Below, in pieces: positions 61,901 to 64,000 of a stretch of DNA of 64,000 nt (position 1 is the first letter of the stretch; each line of letters starts with the position of its first letter). The notes under the pieces were generated by a model. It was not told the DNA's origin. It saw only the letters and a list, made by a program, of their open reading frames with translations, and did no database searches. Source of the stretch: Diploscapter coronatus (taxonomy: Eukaryota; Nematoda; Chromadorea; Rhabditida; Rhabditidae). A program made the translations under genes and the position numbers. The stretch is taken from positions 36,045,201 through 36,109,200 of the forward strand of contig OZ038422.1 in the NCBI GenBank assembly GCA_964036155.1, read 5' to 3'.

Positions 61901-64000
61901 AATAATGAAGCGTTGAATTCAGGAATTGAGCACTTTTGTAGCAGGTATAAATGAAAATCTCATACAGTTATGCACTTTCATCACTCGTAATATTCTCAAC
62001 TTCTTAAAACTGTGATCTGCTGAGAAAATGCAACTAAAATTCGGTGAATACGCAGGCAATTAATAATGAAAGTTTCATCCATGAGTATAATCTATTTCAA
62101 AAGGAAGAATATGTAAAAAAAAAAAAAAAAAAAAACACATTCGTCTGACACTGGTAGAAAGTGTCGAAGTAAAAGAAAACTTCGATCTACCTTCACATGA
62201 AGTGGGCAGTTGAATAGGCAGAAGGACAGTGTCGCATCGCTTGTTAGCCGCAACAGGCATGTACGCTCGGCAGCAAAAAGGCATTACAGCACCGATGTCC
62301 GGGGGATGAGGAAGGCCCTGCATAAATAACACAAGTCAATTACGTCGTGTCTAGTTCCTAGAAAGATTTCATTCTGACGAAATCAATTATTTCAGATTCA
62401 GATAAAATAAAATCCTCCAATAATATGATCTTATGAAAATTGAATAATCGACTACACCGCAAAACTATCGAATTCACTAATTTTTTTTTTTTTCGATGGA
62501 GTTTAAAAAAAGAAACAGAAAAAGATGGCTCTATAAGAATTCCAATGAAATAGCATTGAATGAAGTGAGTAATTTGAAATACCTTGTCACGAAAAAACGC
62601 TCTGAGCGTGCCCGTCACCAAACAGAGCATCATCTCGAAAGTGGACGCCCTGAGCAGCTTCTCTGCCCGATTGATCATCTCGGGCGATGGAATCGACATC
62701 CAACACTGACGGCGACGGGACACCGACACTGGGGCTGCTGGAATCATGGATCATGGTCATTCCCATCGAGATAATTGCGAGATAAATAATATCAAAGAAT
62801 TGCTGCCTATTCATAATAATCACACGTTTTGTCAGTGCAGAATAAGTTTGTACTGCTAACATCCCTGGTTCATAATGAAACAAAAATGTTGACATTATGT
62901 AGATTTTTTTGTTTTGTTTTTTTTTAAATTCAAATGGTCCAACCTTCATTTAGCAGTGAACTTCCTCTGGAGCTGGCTTTCCCCTCGACGACCACTTCCT
63001 CAGGCACATTCTCCATCAGAATCGATGACGCTGTGTCATCGTTCCCACCGTTGCCTGTAGCTGTTCCCGATTTTATCCTGCGTCTAAAATTTGTCAATAT
63101 TTTCGGCTTAAAACTCCAATTTGGCGAAAAATTTAATACAAAGACTGAGAAAAATCGGAAGGATGAATCAGAAAAACTTTTCTTATTTTATAATTTTCCA
63201 GTCAAATGCATGAATATTAGAAAATGTCTTTTAAATGAATAAAAACACATAAAAACAGTAAATTTGACCGATTTCTTTGCGGCGTCTTGCACTTCGTCTC
63301 GACGTACTTCCAAATCGCACTCTGCCTCTTCAGAGCCAGTCCGACGATCGAAGTTATTCCGAATGTGAAAAACTAAAAAAATCATTGACTGATTTAAAAT
63401 AAACTCAACTTACCCTAGAATATGCACAAATTGAATACTGAAGTGAAGGAAATCGTTGCACTGGAAACAGAAACGGGAAATGGGGCTGTGGTTCGATCTG
63501 AAAATTGGAAAATTATGGAATGATTTCCAAAATCCCTTATCTTCTTTCTTCAACATCGAGTATATTTTTCTCTGAAGAATCAATGAAACGACTAGGATTA
63601 CGTATCAAAGTTCAAAAGAAAATGACAAATGCTATACATTCAGATAGAATGTTTGAAAAGTGAAAATCCATAAACAAACCTCAAATCCGATTTTTGAATT
63701 ACAGAAAAGGCAGTGGATTCGCGAGAGACACAGACTGGCAGAGTTCGATGGACAGCATATGATTAGCACTGTTCGCTCGATGCCCTGCAAGATAGAACAT
63801 TTTCGTATTGAAAAATCAAAATGAAGACTCGAAATCAATTTCTTTCTCGTTCTCGAAAAATCTCCATTCATCGTATTGAACAGGGAGCAAAGATAATCGG
63901 GCTCAAATAATCAACTTGCCCTATGAGTGCACCCATTGACGATGTGCACAGTGGCCTGCTGATTCCACTCCGTCTGCAGCTCATTCAGCACTATTTGAAG
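58969..64000 (-). CDS. WS/DGAT (WSD1-like) O-acyltransferase, 5' part outside window
   Basis: Fourteen exons are visible, from 64000-63920 down to 59054-58969 (others: 63784-63680, 63497-63414, 63372-63269, 63083-62944, 62737-62583, 62317-62191, 61890-61694, 61429-61265, 60955-60821, 60629-60468, 60209-60132, 59996-59900), giving 571 residues in one frame. The middle matches the C-terminal half of wax-ester synthase/diacylglycerol acyltransferases: EMMLCLVTGTLRAFFRD (for the TxNDxxLA region), DIGAVMPFCCRAYMP, DTVLLPIQLPT, EGAIPRLWSIQRRL, then the late part with CASLCKTTFPDPDAIL. Such enzymes esterify alcohols or diacylglycerol with acyl-CoA at the ER. The catalytic HHxxxDG lies upstream and is not in view. 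A C-terminal coiled-coil-like extension (MSEQERQRQKQTEDKEDY, ERMQKFHECIIK) is additional. One intron has a GC donor (63919). Confidence 0.75.
59238..59770. mobile_element. Tc1/mariner-type non-autonomous element
   Basis: 533 bp in the last intron of the acyltransferase gene, flanked on both sides by TA (59236-59237 and 59771-59772). Left end CAGTGACGAGCAAAGTTTTG; right end, reverse complement, CAGTGGCAAGCAAAAGTTTT. TA duplications and CAGTG-type termini are typical of Tc1/mariner transposons. No transposase frame is visible. Confidence 0.75.

Overview
The window reads as nuclear DNA of a nematode. It is AT-rich, genes are cut into many small exons by introns often of about 45-60 nt with TTTCAG/TTTTAG acceptors, and several families are nematode-like: a serpentine chemoreceptor, a secreted protein with MIG-18-type fibronectin-I repeats, and an N-myristoylated multi-exon globin. 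The species cannot be named from sequence alone. Gene models were built by hand from splice phase and remembered family sequences; for the main models the exon lengths sum to whole codons.

Layout. 1-13 kb: one small secreted-peptide gene with a 3.1 kb intron, then about 8 kb with no convincing gene. 13.5-18.0 kb (+): a six-exon serpentine receptor. 18.5-21.9 kb (-): a 17-exon ABCD3/PMP70-like half-transporter in which every ATPase motif is lost although the frame is intact. 22.9-30.8 kb (-): a 25-exon MSH5 meiotic MutS homologue, intact except for a 134-bp hAT-type MITE sitting inside one coding exon. 31.3-33.3 kb (+): a four-helix membrane protein with two possible tails. 34.9-35.8 kb (+): secreted fibronectin-I-like protein. 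36.1-36.5 kb (-): tyrosine-rich secreted peptide. 37.5-39.1 kb (+): C-terminal piece of an SLC35-type nucleotide-sugar transporter. 39.3-40.0 kb (-): small secreted protein. 41.0-43.8 kb (+): kelch-repeat protein with a signal peptide. 45.2-46.8 kb (-): decayed, 5'-truncated RECQ5 helicase relic. 47.2 kb (+): a stray copy of the last kelch exon. 48.5-53.3 kb (-): globin with tyrosine where the proximal histidine is expected. 57.0-57.5 kb (+): tiny single-pass membrane protein. 59.0-64.0 kb (-): WS/DGAT (WSD1-like) O-acyltransferase whose N-terminal half runs off the window.

Between and inside these genes lie many palindromic repeats: two hAT-type MITEs with 8-bp target duplications, one Tc1/mariner-type element with TA duplications, a 276-bp fold-back element and at least three hairpin families. 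The genes do not form an obvious pathway. Two themes stand out: loss or remodelling of known enzymes (dead ABC ATPase, RECQ5 relic, MSH5 interruption, altered globin) and heavy invasion by small non-autonomous repeats.
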